DNA of 44,069 bases from Nitrospiraceae bacterium (GTDB taxonomy: Bacteria > Nitrospirota > Nitrospiria > Nitrospirales > Nitrospiraceae). A program made the position numbers and the translations under genes. Below the pieces are notes generated by a model. It was not told the origin of the DNA and made no database searches. It saw only the letters and a list, made by a program, of their open reading frames with translations. Below, one piece after another: positions 21,399 through 30,619 of the stretch. Location of the stretch: assembly GCA_035623075.1 (NCBI GenBank), contig DASPUC010000035.1:1-44069 (forward strand). The letters are read 5' to 3'. The first letter of the stretch is position 1. Each line of letters begins with the position of its first letter.

Positions 21399-23096
21399 AT
21401 GATTTTCATGAGCACAACCATGAAGGCTCTCCTCGGTCTGATGAGTGCTGTTATTCTCTGGGGGAGCATGACCTGCGCAGCGGTGGCTGCCACCTCGACG
21501 GCAATCCAGTTGACGCCGGCGGCGGCAACGCCTGGGGCCACTGTGTCGATCGGCGGAAAGGGGTTCGGATCGTTTCGCTCCGTGCAGTTCAATCGTGTGA
21601 TCTTCGCTGGTGTGCCGGCACTGATTCAACGATGGGAGCCCGATCTGATCGAAGTCAAAGTTCCCTTTCAGGCGCAGTCCGGTCGCGTCGAAATCCACAT
21701 TGGAAAGAAGACATTAGTGGCCGGGACCTTTTCTCTCGTTCGGCCGATGATCACGGCCGTCACTCCTTCCGCAATTGAGCCAGGCCATCAGATCGAGATT
21801 ACCGGTGAACACTTCGGAATAACGGCTGGGGCTCGCGATCCTAACACGATGTTCGGAGTCAACGACGTGGTCATTGGCGGAGTCGTCGTCAGACCTCGCC
21901 GATGGAAAGATGAAAAGATCGAAGTCGAAGTGCCGGCCAACGCCAAATCCGGCGATGTCCTGGTGCGGTTGGCCTCGTCGGACCCGCTTCCGGACGGATC
22001 GTGTTGTGCGCCGGTCCGGTACGTACTCAGCAATACCATGCCGATCACCGTCGTTCCCACCGTACGGATGGATCCGCTCCAGGGCCCGACCGGCACGAAG
22101 GTGGTGTTGTTCGGTGAGGGGTTTGGCGTTTCCAGAGACGCCGCCGATGGTGTCCGCTTCGGCGGGCGTCCCGCTTCCGTGGCTCAGTGGTCCGACAACA
22201 CGATCGTCGTCCATGTGCCGTCCGACGCGGAAACCGGACCGGTAATCCTCACGACTCACGGGCAGGATCGAACCGTTGGCACGTTTACCGTTCAGGTTCC
22301 CAAGGCGACGGGAGTCTCTCCGGCCGGTGCCCCTATCGGAACATTACTCAGAATTAGCGGTGAGCATTTTGGGTCGTATTCTGAAAGCGGGTCCACGCCG
22401 TTCAATTTCATGGACTTCGATACAGGGGACAATCGTGTGGAAATCGGCGGGGTCCCGGCGGTGATCTACCGGTGGCACGATGATCGAATCGATGTGTGGG
22501 TTCCTTTCAGCGCGAAAAGCGGGCCTGTTGTGGTGACCAGAGGAAGTGCCAAACCCAAACCGGACGGAACCTGTTGCGAAGAGAAAGCGCTTGTGTCGAC
22601 GGAAGCGGGAACCTTCACCGTCGTGACGCCGAAAATCGACTCGTATAGCCCTCATTCAGCGGGCCTCGATGAGGTGGTGACGATCCACGGAAGCGGATTT
22701 GGGAACTTTCTTAAAACCACCGAGGCCAGCAAGATGGGCATGACCAAGGACATCTACAAAAGGAATAGTCCGACTCTAGAAGAGAATGTATCACGGACGG
22801 AAGTCCTGTTCAGTAATGTCGCGGCGGTCGTGATTTCATGGACCGATACCGAGATCAAAGTTCGCGTTCCCCGTCGTCATCTCTTCGGGATCGGCAAGCC
22901 GGGTGAGTTCAATCCCGATCTTTCAACCGGCCCCCTCGTCGTACGCCGCGGCTCGTGGGACATTCTGCCCGATGGAACCTGCTGTACGCCGAAGAAATGG
23001 CTGACGATGGAAGCCGGCACCTTTACCATTGAAGCAAAGGGTTTCCCCGACCAAAGTTTTTTCCAGGTCAGACCGGAAGGCAGCACCAACGACTAG
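21399..23096 (+). CDS. Exported protein of five IPT/TIG domains with repeated Cys-Cys loops
   Basis: 565 residues. A signal peptide (MKALLGLMSAVILWGSM with AAVAA cleavage) is followed by five immunoglobulin-like IPT/TIG repeats of about 80-120 residues. Each opens with a Pro-x-x-G-x-x-V-x-I-x-G-x-x-F-G pattern (TPGATVSIGGKGFG, PGHQIEITGEHFG, TGTKVVLFGEGFG, IGTLLRISGEHFG, LDEVVTIHGSGFG). Repeats 2, 4 and 5 carry an inserted PDGSCC or PDGTCC loop. TIG domains are structural or binding modules, so a surface or periplasmic binding role is likely; the ligand is unknown. ATG 21399 is chosen from the signal peptide and the promoter; 21408 or 21420 are possible. A 208-base element starts immediately after the stop. 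Confidence 0.82.
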   Translation: MIFMSTTMKALLGLMSAVILWGSMTCAAVAATSTAIQLTPAAATPGATVSIGGKGFGSFRSVQFNRVIFAGVPALIQRWEPDLIEVKVPFQAQSGRVEIHIGKKTLVAGTFSLVRPMITAVTPSAIEPGHQIEITGEHFGITAGARDPNTMFGVNDVVIGGVVVRPRRWKDEKIEVEVPANAKSGDVLVRLASSDPLPDGSCCAPVRYVLSNTMPITVVPTVRMDPLQGPTGTKVVLFGEGFGVSRDAADGVRFGGRPASVAQWSDNTIVVHVPSDAETGPVILTTHGQDRTVGTFTVQVPKATGVSPAGAPIGTLLRISGEHFGSYSESGSTPFNFMDFDTGDNRVEIGGVPAVIYRWHDDRIDVWVPFSAKSGPVVVTRGSAKPKPDGTCCEEKALVSTEAGTFTVVTPKIDSYSPHSAGLDEVVTIHGSGFGNFLKTTEASKMGMTKDIYKRNSPTLEENVSRTEVLFSNVAAVVISWTDTEIKVRVPRRHLFGIGKPGEFNPDLSTGPLVVRRGSWDILPDGTCCTPKKWLTMEAGTFTIEAKGFPDQSFFQVRPEGSTND

Positions 23097-23304
23097 CCCG
23101 CATTATTCATGAGCGCTTCTACTGCAACTGCCGATACGCAGCTGCGGCAACTCGCATGCTGCCTTGCGGCATACCAGCGGGCGGGCTCGCCCCTCACGAC
23201 TTCAACGTACTGTTGCAAGCACGCCTCGGTCTCTCGGGGCTCCGCACGCCCGTCTCGCTTGGCGTCTCGGCGGTTTCGTCACGAACCGTCATGAATAATG
23301 CGGG
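23097..23304. mobile_element. Candidate non-autonomous element (MITE-like) with 16-base perfect terminal inverted repeats
   Basis: CCCGCATTATTCATGA (23097-23112) is exactly repeated in inverted form as TCATGAATAATGCGGG (23289-23304). The 176 bases between have no convincing gene and contain a short G+C hairpin (GGGCG/CGCCC near 23177-23191). The flanks are CTAG on the left and ATAG on the right, so a target duplication is imperfect at best. The right repeat overlaps ATG 23298 of the next frame. Size, position and perfect ends fit a miniature transposable element; I cannot assign a family without comparison. Confidence 0.65.
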
Positions 23305-23309
23305 ATAGC

Positions 23310-24305
23310 ATGAATGGTTGGGGCCGAAAGTTTTCCGTAGTTGCGGGTCGCGTAAGTGCTGTCGTCTTTGCCTCAGTGATATCTATCCTGCCCGGGCATC
23401 CAGCGGGAGCCGGCGAATCTCCTCTTTCATTTACCGCACAAAAATCCGGAACCGAAGTCACGCTGATGAGTGTGCATTTTCGTAGTCTCAGCGTGGGTTG
23501 GGCCGTCGGATCCGGAGGAACCGTGCTCAAGACTCTCGATGGCGGCCAGAAATGGAAGAAGGTCTCGAGCGGGACCACAGCGCTATTAACGGGAATTCTA
23601 TTTGTCGATGACAAACGAGGATGGCTGGTCGGCGCGAACGGCACGATCCGGCACAGTGTCAATGGTGGAGACACATGGGCGCCACAACCGATCGATACCC
23701 AGGTACCATTGTACGGCATCTCATTCATGTCTCCGACAGAGGGATGGGTGGTCGGCGGAAACGGGACGATCCTTCATACGACCGACGGGGGAGGCCATTG
23801 GATTGATCAGGCGAGCACGACGACCGCGGCCTTGTATGCGGTTCAGTTCGTCACGGAAAAGCGTGGAACGGCTGTGGGTGCTGTCGGCACGGTCCTCGCG
23901 ACAGATGACGGAGGTGCGACATGGGTGGCGCAAGAAACGCAAGGCGCGGTCACCCTCTTCGATGTCTATTTCTCTGATCCTACGACAGGGTGGGTGGTCG
24001 GCAATGCTGGTGCGATGTTTCACACGACCGACGGAGGCGGCCGGTGGGTCGATCGAACGCTTCCCTGCGTGAGGAATTGCACAAAGCTGACGGATTTGCT
24101 GCGTGTCCGTTTCACTGATCCTCGGACCGGGTGGATCGTGGGCGAACGGGGCATGGTGTACCACACGGCGGATAGCGGCTTTACCTGGGTCGAACGGGAG
24201 AGTGTCGCAAAGGTTTCGCTCTTCGGACTTTCGTTCCCCGATGCGCTGCACGGTTGGGCAACCGGCGAGAAAGGCACCATCGTTCGCCTTTCGATCGGTC
24301 GGTAG
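23310..24305 (+). CDS. Exported YCF48-like beta-propeller protein
   Basis: 331 residues. A signal peptide (FSVVAGRVSAVVFASVISIL ending near AGA) is followed by seven repeats of the type GWxVGxxGTxxxTxDGGxxW. Examples are GWAVGSGGTVLKTLDGGQKW, GWLVGANGTIRHS, GWVVGGNGTILHTTDGGGHW, GWVVGNAGAMFHTTDGGGRW and GWIVGERGMVYHTADSGFTW. These form a seven-bladed propeller as in Ycf48/Hcf136 photosystem II assembly factors. Outside phototrophs these proteins have no fixed role, probably assembly or scaffolding in the periplasm. ATG 23310 is preferred; ATG 23298 lies within the inverted repeat of the upstream element. It converges on rsmE nine bases later. Confidence 0.85.
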   Translation: MNGWGRKFSVVAGRVSAVVFASVISILPGHPAGAGESPLSFTAQKSGTEVTLMSVHFRSLSVGWAVGSGGTVLKTLDGGQKWKKVSSGTTALLTGILFVDDKRGWLVGANGTIRHSVNGGDTWAPQPIDTQVPLYGISFMSPTEGWVVGGNGTILHTTDGGGHWIDQASTTTAALYAVQFVTEKRGTAVGAVGTVLATDDGGATWVAQETQGAVTLFDVYFSDPTTGWVVGNAGAMFHTTDGGGRWVDRTLPCVRNCTKLTDLLRVRFTDPRTGWIVGERGMVYHTADSGFTWVERESVAKVSLFGLSFPDALHGWATGEKGTIVRLSIGR

Positions 24306-24314
24306 GTCTCGTTC

Positions 24315-25055
24315 CTATCCTAATGCACCCAGTCTCGATTGGAGAATGCTGAGCGCGGCGAGTGCCGCCGTCTCTGCTCGGAGAATGCGTCCCCCTAGCG
24401 TGAGCGAGACGAATCCGAGGTCTTGAGCCAATCGCTGTTCCCCCGGTGTCCATCCCCCTTCCGGTCCAATCAGAAGAACGATCACGTGATGGGGCTCACG
24501 CGGAAGCGCGAGGGAAGCGAGAGAGCTGCCCTTGGACCGTTCCGACAGGATCCCTTTCATCGTTGCTCCTGACTGCCGATCGCAAAATCGCTCGAGCCCT
24601 GTCGGATCCAATACCGTCGGGATTGTCCATCGTTCCGATTGCTGTGCCGCCTCCAACACAATGCGACTCCATCTGGTCCGTTGACGTTCGACCCGTTCTG
24701 GGATTGGCTTTACGACGCTGTGATGAGTTTCGAGCGGAACAATCGTGTCAACACCGAGCTCAGTCGCTTTCTGCAACACCCAGTCCATCTTTTCACCCTT
24801 CAACAGGGCCTGGCCGAGCACGATCTGAGGGGTCGAGCGAGGCGGGGCCGTTTCCTGCTTGAGAACACGAGTATTGATTGCGCGAGGTGAAGTCTCCGTC
24901 ACCTCCACGTGATATCTGCTGCCGTGATGATCCGTCAGTGTCAACGATTCACCCTGATGGAGTCGGAGACTCTCGCGCAAATGGTGCAGCAACGGACCGG
25001 ATATGTGGATGGTCGGTAAAGTAATGGCCTCGGGCCCAATGAAGAACGTTGGCAT
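24315..25055 (-). CDS. rsmE: 16S rRNA (uracil1498-N3)-methyltransferase
   Basis: 246 residues of the SPOUT RsmE family. An N-terminal PUA-like part (MPTFFIGPEAITLPTIHISG, HHLRESLRLHQGESLTLTD) is followed by the knotted methyltransferase domain. That domain has DWVLQKATELGVDTIVPLETHHSV, the SAM-binding LLIGPEGGWTPGEQRLA, and LTLGGRILRAETAALAALS. It methylates U1498 in the small-subunit rRNA with S-adenosylmethionine. It lies 42 bases after dnaJ on the same strand and probably belongs to the end of the chaperone operon. Confidence 0.95.
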   Translation of the reverse strand: MPTFFIGPEAITLPTIHISGPLLHHLRESLRLHQGESLTLTDHHGSRYHVEVTETSPRAINTRVLKQETAPPRSTPQIVLGQALLKGEKMDWVLQKATELGVDTIVPLETHHSVVKPIPERVERQRTRWSRIVLEAAQQSERWTIPTVLDPTGLERFCDRQSGATMKGILSERSKGSSLASLALPREPHHVIVLLIGPEGGWTPGEQRLAQDLGFVSLTLGGRILRAETAALAALSILQSRLGALG

Positions 25056-25097
25056 GGCTGGCGGTGGCTGTCCGTGAGAGACGACGAAGGAAGACGA

Positions 25098-26216
25098 CTA
25101 TTCGAAGAACGTTTTCATATTGTCGAAGAACCCGTCCCCCTCGGCATCCATCGACATGCCGCTTTCTTTAGCAAACTCCGTGAGTAATTCCTTCTGGCGT
25201 GCGGTCATCTTCGTGGGGATCTGCACCTTGATGATGAACTGCTGATCGCCAGTGCTATGCCCTTTGAGACTGGGGACGCCGAGTCCTTTGAGGCGGAGAA
25301 TCTTGTCGTGTTGTGTGCCGGGAGGAATCTTGATCACGGTATTGCCCTTGAGCGTAGGAACATCGACTTTGCCGCCCATCACAGCGGTCACAAAGTGGAC
25401 GGGGACTTCGCAGACGATGTCGTGGCCTTTTCGCTGAAACACGGGATGCGGTTTGACGGTGATCGCGACGTAGAGGTCACCGGAAGGGCCATTGTTGACG
25501 CCGGATTCGCCTTCGTTTGCGAGACGTAGCCGCATGCCCGATTCGATTCCGGCCGGAATGTGAACTGCGATGGTGCGTTCGCGGTAGGTCTGTTGCCGCC
25601 CTTGGCAGGCAGAACAAGGCTCCGTCACGATCCGTCCAGATCCTTCGCATTGTCCACACGGACGGCTGATACTGAAGAAACCCTGCTGGAGACGGATCTG
25701 CCCCGCGCCTTTGCAACTCGGACAGGTTTTAATGGCGGCAGCGGATTTGGCGCCGCTTCCCCGGCATTCGCCACAGGTTTCCCACCGAGGAATTTTAAGC
25801 TTGGCTTCCTTGCCGTAGACGGATTCCTCGAAGGTGAGTTCGAGGTTGTATTGGAGGTCGTTGCCCCGTTCCGCCCGACTGCTGCTGCGATGTCCCCCAA
25901 AAAAGTCGTCGAAGATATCGTTGAAAACGTCTCCGAATCCGCTCCCACCGAAGCCGCTGGAACCCTCAAAACCGGCTCCTTGTTGGGCACCGGCATGTCC
26001 GAACATGTCATATCGCCGCCGCTTCTCTTGATCGCTGAGTGTTTCGTAAGCTTCGTTGATCTCTTTGAACTTTTCTTCGGCGCGCTTCTTCTGTTGATCG
26101 CCGGTATGCAGATCAGGATGATGCTCGCGGGCCAGCTTGCGGTAGGCTTTCTTCAGCTCGTCTTCGGACGCAGTCCGATCGACGCCAAGGGTTTCGTAGT
26201 AATCGCGTTTGCTCAC
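25098..26216 (-). CDS. dnaJ: Chaperone DnaJ (Hsp40)
   Basis: 372 residues. The J domain ([17 protein letters not shown]) is followed by a Gly/Phe-rich linker and a zinc domain with [24 protein letters not shown] and CSACQGRQ. The substrate-binding C-terminal domains include [19 protein letters not shown]. The last zinc motif departs from CxxCxGxG in its final glycine but keeps both cysteines. It stimulates the DnaK ATPase and delivers clients. The frame is open upstream to 26285, but GTG 26216 places the start right before the J domain; upstream codons overlap a hairpin. It follows dnaK, and rsmE follows it. Confidence 0.95.
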   Translation of the reverse strand: MSKRDYYETLGVDRTASEDELKKAYRKLAREHHPDLHTGDQQKKRAEEKFKEINEAYETLSDQEKRRRYDMFGHAGAQQGAGFEGSSGFGGSGFGDVFNDIFDDFFGGHRSSSRAERGNDLQYNLELTFEESVYGKEAKLKIPRWETCGECRGSGAKSAAAIKTCPSCKGAGQIRLQQGFFSISRPCGQCEGSGRIVTEPCSACQGRQQTYRERTIAVHIPAGIESGMRLRLANEGESGVNNGPSGDLYVAITVKPHPVFQRKGHDIVCEVPVHFVTAVMGGKVDVPTLKGNTVIKIPPGTQHDKILRLKGLGVPSLKGHSTGDQQFIIKVQIPTKMTARQKELLTEFAKESGMSMDAEGDGFFDNMKTFFE

Positions 26217-26248
26217 TGCTGTCACGGTGCTCAATGAAACGTGCAGAA

Positions 26249-26282
26249 AGACCGAGTCCCGTTCATCAACGAAACTCGGTCT
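26249..26282 (-). terminator. Intercistronic hairpin between dnaK and dnaJ
   Basis: A nine-base inverted repeat AGACCGAGT (26249-26257) and ACTCGGTCT (26274-26282), with an additional inner GTT/AAC pairing in the loop region. The T-run after it on the minus strand is short (TTTCT). It may be a partial terminator or RNA-stability element that makes dnaK mRNA more abundant than dnaJ. Confidence 0.5.
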
Positions 26283-26300
26283 CACCGCCCGTATTGTAGC

Positions 26301-28220
26301 TTACTTCTTGTCTTTGTCTACTTCTTCGAACTCTGCGTCGACGACCTTTTCGTCGGTCTTCGTTTCGCCGGCCCCGTTGCTATCTGCTGAGGAGGTGCCG
26401 GCCCCCGACGTCGCAGAGGCTTTCTTATACATCTCCTCAGCGAGTTTATGGGAGGCCGTCATCAGGGTCTGTGTCGCGGACTCGATGGCGGCGGTATCGG
26501 TGCCTTCCATCGCTTTCTTGAGCGCTGCGACCGCTTCTTGAATCTTCGTTTTCTCCTCGGCGGGCACCTTATCGCCATGTTCAGTCAGGTTTTTCTCCGT
26601 CTGATAGATCAGGTTGTCCGCCTGATTCTTGGCCTCCGCCGCTTTCCGGCGCTTCTTGTCGTCTTCAGTGTGCGACTGGGCGTCTTTGACGAGCTTCTCG
26701 ACTTCTTCCTTGCTTAATCCGCTGGACGCGGTGATCTTGATTGACTGTTCCTTTTGCGTCGCCATGTCTTTCGCCGATACGTGCACGATGCCGTTCGCAT
26801 CGATGTCGAAGGCGACTTCGATCTGTGGCATGCCGCGAGGAGCTGGCGGAATACCGACGAGATCAAACTGACCGAGCAGTTTGTTGTCGTTCGCCATTTC
26901 CCGTTCGCCCTGGAAGACACGGATCGTGACGGCCGTTTGATTGTCCGCCGCTGTCGAAAAGATCTGGCTCTTCTTGGTCGGCACAGTAGTGTTGCGCTCA
27001 ATCAGCTTCGTGAAGACGCCGCCGAGCGTTTCGATGCCCAGGGAGAGGGGAGTGACGTCGAGCAGGAGGACGTCCTTCACATCACCCTTGAGCACGCCAC
27101 CTTGGATCGCAGCCCCGATCGCCACCACTTCGTCCGGATTCACACCACGATGTGGCTCTTTGGAGAAAAACTCCTTTACGACTTGGATGACCTTTGGCAT
27201 GCGGGTCATGCCGCCGACCAGCACTACTTCATTGATGTCACGGCCTGAGACCCCGGCGTCCCCCAAGGCCTTCCTGCAGGGCTCGACAGTGCGTTGGATC
27301 AAATCGTCAACCAACTGTTCCAGTTTGGCACGGGTGAGTTTCGTGACCATATGTTTCGGACCGCTGGCATCAGCCGTAATGAACGGAAGGTTGATCTCTG
27401 TTTCCTGCGAAGAGGACAACTCAATCTTGGCCCGTTCGGCTGATTCCTTCAGACGCTGGAGAGCCATTCGATCTTTACGGAGATCGATACCTTGATCCTT
27501 CCTGAATTCGTCGACCAACCAGTCCATGACGCGTAGGTCGAAGTCGTCACCGCCGAGATAGGTATCACCGTTTGTCGACTTCACCTCAAACACGCCTTCG
27601 CCGATTTCCAGGACCGAGATGTCGAATGTCCCGCCCCCCAGATCGTAGACGGAGATCCGCTCGTCCTTTTTCTTGTCGAGGCCGTAAGCCAAGGAAGCGG
27701 CGGTGGGCTCGTTGATGATCCGCAGGACGTTGAGACCGGCGATTTGACCCGCGTCTTTAGTCGCTTGGCGCTGGCTGTCGTCAAAATAGGCTGGAACGGT
27801 GACGACCGCTTCCGTGACTTTTTCGCCAAGATAATCCTCCGCCGTCTGCCGCATCTTCTGCAGAATCATCGCGGAAATCTCAGGCGGACTGTATCGTTTG
27901 CCACGTAACTCAACGTGCGCATCGCCATTGTCGGCTTCGACCACTTTATAGGGCAGACGTTTGATAGCTTCCTGTACCTCGCGGCTCTTGAACTTGCGAC
28001 CCATCAGACGTTTGACGGAAAAGATGGTGTTTTCCGGATTGGTGATAGCCTGCCGCTTCGCGATTTGACCGACCAGACGTTCTCCTTTGTCCGTAATCGC
28101 GACAACGGACGGTGTCGTCCGGCTTCCTTCCGCATTTGCAATGACGACAGGATCTCCTCCGCTCATAATGGCGACGCAGGAGTTGGTCGTTCCCAGGTCG
28201 ATGCCGATTACTTTCCCCAT
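26301..28220 (-). CDS. dnaK: Chaperone DnaK (Hsp70)
   Basis: 639 residues, full length. The ATPase domain starts [18 protein letters not shown] and has [51 protein letters not shown] and [13 protein letters not shown]. The substrate-binding domain includes [17 protein letters not shown] and a helical lid, with an acidic C-terminal tail ending EEVDKDKK. It folds and protects proteins in the cytoplasm together with DnaJ and GrpE. A very strong AGGAGG-type ribosome-binding site (GGAGGAAGGAGC) precedes ATG 28220, and grpE ends 24 bases upstream. Confidence 0.98.
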   Translation of the reverse strand: MGKVIGIDLGTTNSCVAIMSGGDPVVIANAEGSRTTPSVVAITDKGERLVGQIAKRQAITNPENTIFSVKRLMGRKFKSREVQEAIKRLPYKVVEADNGDAHVELRGKRYSPPEISAMILQKMRQTAEDYLGEKVTEAVVTVPAYFDDSQRQATKDAGQIAGLNVLRIINEPTAASLAYGLDKKKDERISVYDLGGGTFDISVLEIGEGVFEVKSTNGDTYLGGDDFDLRVMDWLVDEFRKDQGIDLRKDRMALQRLKESAERAKIELSSSQETEINLPFITADASGPKHMVTKLTRAKLEQLVDDLIQRTVEPCRKALGDAGVSGRDINEVVLVGGMTRMPKVIQVVKEFFSKEPHRGVNPDEVVAIGAAIQGGVLKGDVKDVLLLDVTPLSLGIETLGGVFTKLIERNTTVPTKKSQIFSTAADNQTAVTIRVFQGEREMANDNKLLGQFDLVGIPPAPRGMPQIEVAFDIDANGIVHVSAKDMATQKEQSIKITASSGLSKEEVEKLVKDAQSHTEDDKKRRKAAEAKNQADNLIYQTEKNLTEHGDKVPAEEKTKIQEAVAALKKAMEGTDTAAIESATQTLMTASHKLAEEMYKKASATSGAGTSSADSNGAGETKTDEKVVDAEFEEVDKDKK

Positions 28221-28244
28221 GTGTATGCTCCTTCCTCCATGCGA

Positions 28245-28868
28245 TCAATTGCTCAAACTGTGACCTTCCGTACTCGTCGTCGTAGTCTCACCGTTCGTCG
28301 AATCCTGTCCCGTTCCCGTCGACACGCTGACCATGGCGGCCCGCAAGATGCGGTCATGGAGCCGGTAACCACGCTGGAACTCTTCCACCACATGGTTCTC
28401 GGCAATCTGAAGGGATGCCACTGACGTGACCGCGTGGTGCGCGGCGGGATCAAAAGGTTGACCAACGGTGGCAACAGGCTGAACCCCGAATTTCGTCAAG
28501 ACTCCCATCAACTGTTTGAGGGTCAGGTCCACCCCCTGGACGAGACTTTCGCTCGTTCCGTTTTCCTTGGCGGCCTTCACAGCCCGCTCGAGATTGTCGA
28601 CAACGAGTAAGAGCTCCTTGAGAATCTGTTCGTTGCTATATCGAATATGCTCACGCTGGTCCCGCTGGGCCAGTCGCTTGTAATTCTCGAACTCAGCAGC
28701 CAGACGGAGATACCGGTCATTCAGTCCCTGGCATTCCTCGGTTTTGGCAGTCAGAGCTTGCTGAAGTTCTGCCGCCTGAGTCGTCTCCTCGGCGCTGGCA
28801 GAGGCTGTCTCAGAAGGTCGGACTTCTAAGTTCTCGATTGTATTGATGTTCTTCTTTTCTTTTGACAC
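28245..28868 (-). CDS. grpE: Nucleotide exchange factor GrpE
   Basis: 207 residues. An acidic, low-complexity N-terminus precedes a long dimerisation coiled coil (LQQALTAKTEECQGLNDRYLR through FENYKRL). A compact C-terminal beta domain follows with VLTKFGVQPVATVGQPFDPA, HHAVTSV and EEFQRGYRLHDRILRAAMV, the family signature. It releases ADP from DnaK. The start is GTG 28868, close after the predicted promoter. No hrcA gene precedes it and I see no CIRCE repeat, so regulation by HrcA at this spot is not supported. Confidence 0.95.
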   Translation of the reverse strand: MSKEKKNINTIENLEVRPSETASASAEETTQAAELQQALTAKTEECQGLNDRYLRLAAEFENYKRLAQRDQREHIRYSNEQILKELLLVVDNLERAVKAAKENGTSESLVQGVDLTLKQLMGVLTKFGVQPVATVGQPFDPAAHHAVTSVASLQIAENHVVEEFQRGYRLHDRILRAAMVSVSTGTGQDSTNGETTTTSTEGHSLSN

Positions 28869-28889
28869 GAAATGAACCCGTTGGACAGG

Positions 28890-28917
28890 CAGATAGCCAC
28901 CTGACTCGGTATGTCAA
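28890..28917 (-). promoter_or_regulatory. Candidate promoter of the grpE-dnaK-dnaJ operon
   Basis: On the minus strand TTGACA (complement of 28912-28917) is followed after 16 bases by TATCTG (complement of 28890-28895). The start would be near 28883, about 15 bases before GTG 28868. The -35 is perfect, the -10 weak. No sigma32-like CTTGAA/CCCCAT pair is obvious. Confidence 0.45.
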
Positions 28918-28961
28918 CAGGGCCTAGAAAAATTAATTACTTATGCACGGAAGGAAGGAGC

Positions 28962-29753
28962 TTAGGTCCATAAGGTCGGACCTGGTTCGCCGGTCGTTCG
29001 GCGGTATAGCAATTCGAGTCCCTCGAGGGTCAAAAGCGGCTCAATTTTTTGGATAGTTGTTGTCTCAGCAGCGAGGATTGAACTGAGGCCCCCCGTTGCA
29101 ATGACAAGAGCGGACCCTCCTAGTTCTTGCTCCATTCGGCGAACCAATGAGTCGACCAAACCGGCATATCCGAATAACAGCCCGGACTGGATACTGCTCG
29201 CGGTATCGGTGCCGATAACGGTTTTGGGGCGAACGAATTCAACTTTGGCCAGCTTAGCGGCTCTGGTGAATAGGGCTTCCGCTGATATACCCAGACCCGG
29301 AGCGATGACTCCCCCGAGGTACTGGCCGTCTTTCGTGACGGCGCAAAACGTCGTGGCGGTGCCGAAATCGACGATGATGAGGTCGCGGCGGTATTTGTGG
29401 TACGCCGCAGCCGCATTCACTAATCGATCACTCCCAATCTCCTTGGGGTTGGCATAGGTCAACGTCAGTCCTGTATCTGTTTCAGATGTCACGAGGAGGG
29501 CATGTCGGCCAAAGGATCCTTCTACCATTTCCTCGAAAGTGGGTGTGAGAACAGGAACGACGCTAGAAATGATCGCTCCGGAGACACGTTGAGGGAGAAT
29601 TCCCGCTGCGGCGAGGAGATTGGAGAAGAGAATACCATACTCATCCGCTGTTCGCTTCGTATCTGTCGCCAAGCGCCAGTGAGCGAGGAGGGTGCGGTTG
29701 TCGTAGATGCCCCAGACGATGTTCGTGTTCCCGATATCAACGACCAGCAACAT
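28962..29753 (-). CDS. coaX: Type III pantothenate kinase
   Basis: 263 residues of the ASKHA fold. Marks are MLLVVDIGNTNIVWGIYD (phosphate loop), IIVDFGTATTFCAV, GGVIAPGLGISAEALFTRAAKL and SGLLFGYAGLVDSLV. It phosphorylates pantothenate in the first step of CoA synthesis; type III enzymes are not feedback-inhibited by CoA and often need a monovalent cation. The frame is open 69 codons further upstream, into the end of birA, but ATG 29753 starts precisely at the family N-terminus. It ends the valS-nadC-birA-coaX series. Confidence 0.95.
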   Translation of the reverse strand: MLLVVDIGNTNIVWGIYDNRTLLAHWRLATDTKRTADEYGILFSNLLAAAGILPQRVSGAIISSVVPVLTPTFEEMVEGSFGRHALLVTSETDTGLTLTYANPKEIGSDRLVNAAAAYHKYRRDLIIVDFGTATTFCAVTKDGQYLGGVIAPGLGISAEALFTRAAKLAKVEFVRPKTVIGTDTASSIQSGLLFGYAGLVDSLVRRMEQELGGSALVIATGGLSSILAAETTTIQKIEPLLTLEGLELLYRRTTGEPGPTLWT

Positions 29754-29785
29754 GTTCGTATTGTACTGGGCAGAAAAGGAAATCG

Positions 29786-30616
29786 CTAGGATCTGAGGTG
29801 AATGATGTCTGCGGCACGGAGCTCGACGGTTCTGTTCGGCCCGCTTCCTGGGACGGTTGAAACTAGGAGCGAGCCATCTTGGCTGATCGATTCGGCGCAT
29901 CCGGTGAGTTCCGAGCCGTCTGCCAGACTCGCTTGTACCTTCCGTCCAAGGGTTGAACAACGCCGTTGGTATGCGAGCGCCAGTTGTTGTGGTCCGTGTT
30001 CGGTGAGCTCCTCGACGCAGTGCTCCAGCTCGAGTAATAGTTGTGCGATGAGCCTATTCCGATCGACAACAGCATGAGTCTGGTTCCACAGGGAGGTCGC
30101 TGATGCGCGGAGCTCTTCGGGAAAATCCTCAGGCTTCGTGTTCACATTGATGCCGATCCCAACGATTTGAAACGGGCCCGATGGTGAAGCTTGGACATTC
30201 TCGCAGAGGATTCCACCGACTTTTCGATCGGATAGTAGAAGATCATTGGGCCACTTAAGAGAGATCGATGCCGACGTCACGGACTCGATTGCCTCAGCGG
30301 CGGCGAGAGCGGTGATCAATGGAAGCCATGAGAGCCAGTCCGACAAACGATTGGAAGGAAGCGAGGCTCTTAACACCAGAGAACAATAGACGTTGGTGAC
30401 GCCCGGCGAAAACCAGGTTCGCCCCAGACGACCTCGACCGGCTGTTTGGCGGTCGGCGATGACCACCGTCCCATGCTCAACACCGGATTCGCCCAGCGTA
30501 GTCGCTTCAAGATTTGTCGAGGGGAGTTGTTCGAACAATTCGATCCGGCGGCCTAAGATCTGGGTCGCCAGGGTGCTACGGATCGAATCCACACTAATGG
30601 CGTGAGGGATCTGCAT
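29786..30616 (-). CDS. birA: Biotin--[acetyl-CoA-carboxylase] ligase (no DNA-binding domain)
   Basis: 276 residues, the monofunctional class of biotin protein ligase. The catalytic domain has IELFEQLPSTNLEA, ADRQTAGRGRLGRTWFSP (biotinyl-AMP loop), SLKWPNDLLLSDRKVGGIL and the C-terminal cap ending in ELRAADIIHL. It activates biotin with ATP and attaches it to carrier-protein lysine. The N-terminal winged-helix repressor domain of E. coli BirA is absent, so it cannot act as the bio repressor in that way. It starts three bases after nadC and is followed by coaX after 32 bases. Confidence 0.93.
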   Translation of the reverse strand: MQIPHAISVDSIRSTLATQILGRRIELFEQLPSTNLEATTLGESGVEHGTVVIADRQTAGRGRLGRTWFSPGVTNVYCSLVLRASLPSNRLSDWLSWLPLITALAAAEAIESVTSASISLKWPNDLLLSDRKVGGILCENVQASPSGPFQIVGIGINVNTKPEDFPEELRASATSLWNQTHAVVDRNRLIAQLLLELEHCVEELTEHGPQQLALAYQRRCSTLGRKVQASLADGSELTGCAESISQDGSLLVSTVPGSGPNRTVELRAADIIHLRS

Positions 30617-30619
30617 GGA

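Noticed and set aside
28869-28961. CIRCE operator upstream of grpE
   Set aside because: No TTAGCACTC-N9-GAGTGCTAA-like inverted repeat is present.
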